64,000 nucleotides of DNA from Bryobacterales bacterium (GTDB taxonomy: Bacteria > Acidobacteriota > Terriglobia > Bryobacterales > Bryobacteraceae): positions 124,001-188,000 of the forward strand of contig PLRS01000092.1 in assembly GCA_003164035.1 (NCBI GenBank). The letters run 5' to 3'. Each line of letters opens with the position of its first letter. Position 1 is the first letter of the stretch. This document shows, in pieces, positions 63,799-64,000 of this stretch. The notes below the pieces were generated by a model. That model did no database searches and was not told the origin of the DNA. It saw nothing but the letters and a program-made list of their open reading frames with translations. The position numbers and the translations under genes are program-made.

Positions 63799-63932
63799 GC
63801 CGTTCTTTGATACCAACATTATCCTATACGCTTTCCGCAAAGACGATACGCGCGGTCAGGTGGCTGAGGCGCTGCTGGCCGCGGGAGGAGCACTATCCGT
63901 TCAGGTGCTGGCCGCTTTCCTTCCCAGGTGAA
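63788..63932 (+). pseudogene. PIN-domain toxin, frameshifted and truncated
   Basis: ATG 63788 overlaps the antitoxin end. It encodes FFDTNIILYAFRK, then a run of four A (63839-63842) shifts the frame and a stop follows at 63866. Removing one A restores DDTRGQVAEALLAAGGALSVQVL, the normal PIN continuation, but homology then ends near 63911 where the opposite-strand ubiE gene lies. Two lesions make it non-functional unless the A run is a sequencing error. Confidence 0.8.
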
Positions 63933-64000
63933 GGGCCACGATACCGCCGGTGAGATATTCGAATTCGACGGCGTCAAGGCCGGCGGCGCGCATGCGGCTG
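63902..64000 (-). CDS. UbiE/MenG-type methyltransferase, C-terminal end (5' part outside window)
   Basis: The last 32 codons on the minus strand read SRMRAAGLDAVEFEYLTGG then IVALHLGRKAAST and stop at 63904-63902. LTGGIVALHxGRK is the hallmark C-terminus of ubiquinone/menaquinone methyltransferases. With menC nearby this could serve menaquinone synthesis. Confidence 0.85.

Overview
The window is a high-GC bacterial chromosome segment that looks acidobacterial, probably Bryobacterales/Solibacter-like. This is inferred from a long single-gene MacB/FtsX-type permease of the ADOP type (21546-24050), the gene content, and very dense families of short palindromic repeats between genes. There are no rRNA or tRNA genes, no CRISPR array and no intact transposase. 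Coding density is high, many genes are coupled by 4-nt ATGA/GTGA overlaps, and several genes appear to start at GTG or TTG.

Layout. (1) 1-5893, minus strand: an exopolysaccharide locus with a NusG/UpxY-like antiterminator, a small ribbon-helix-helix-like protein, Wza-like export lipoprotein/porin, Wzc-like tyrosine kinase, Wzy-like polymerase and a glycosyltransferase running off the window. (2) 6090-8645 alpha-glucan phosphorylase. (3) 9591-13582 a PLP-dependent dehydratase followed by an ABC exporter pair and a secreted lectin-fold protein. (4) 13784-14357 BrnT/BrnA toxin-antitoxin. (5) 14602-20903 the histidine utilisation operon hutH-hutU-ftcD-hutI (minus) with a divergent Lrp-type regulator; together these would turn histidine into glutamate and 5,10-methenyl-THF. 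(6) 21546-31747 ADOP permease, class I fumarase, a radical SAM enzyme with a methyltransferase beside it, and a sugar epimerase/isomerase pair. (7) 32104-40338 a TetR-controlled tripartite exporter (TolC, HlyD, two ATPases, two ABC-2 permeases, like ybhGFSR). (8) 40993-48840 leuS, an HTH protein with a SEC-C-like tail, an orphan hicB, a 5'-truncated NCS2 permease, a GT39-like membrane protein and UppP. (9) 49028-56781 a PIN/RHH module, a GH5 remnant, a GH42-like glycosidase, a catalase-family protein, small unknown proteins, a YihY/BrkB membrane protein and an M19 dipeptidase homologue. (10) 57283-64000 two MFS transporters, a pteridine-reductase-like SDR, an OSBS/N-succinylamino acid racemase gene coupled to a GNAT gene and mazG, an AbrB-type antitoxin with a broken PIN partner, and the 3' end of ubiE/menG.

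The most striking feature is the repeat landscape. At least two dozen copies of nested-hairpin elements sit in almost every larger gap. Many share a GTGGNGC-type head followed by one or two stems whose sequences differ from copy to copy while pairing is kept. A second family (about 30-nt arms containing CCGCTCCCT and GTCGCGGCTCGG) forms paired palindromes, some with additional outer arms. These elements split operons (hut, the TetR-controlled exporter), supply start codons (hutI, an ABC permease), cap truncated genes (NCS2 permease, GH5) and lie between convergent genes like terminators. A separate 126-nt leader occurs twice at equal length (43618 and 48861), once before the HTH/SEC-C-like gene and once before a lost gene body; it may mark an undescribed mobile or regulatory cassette.
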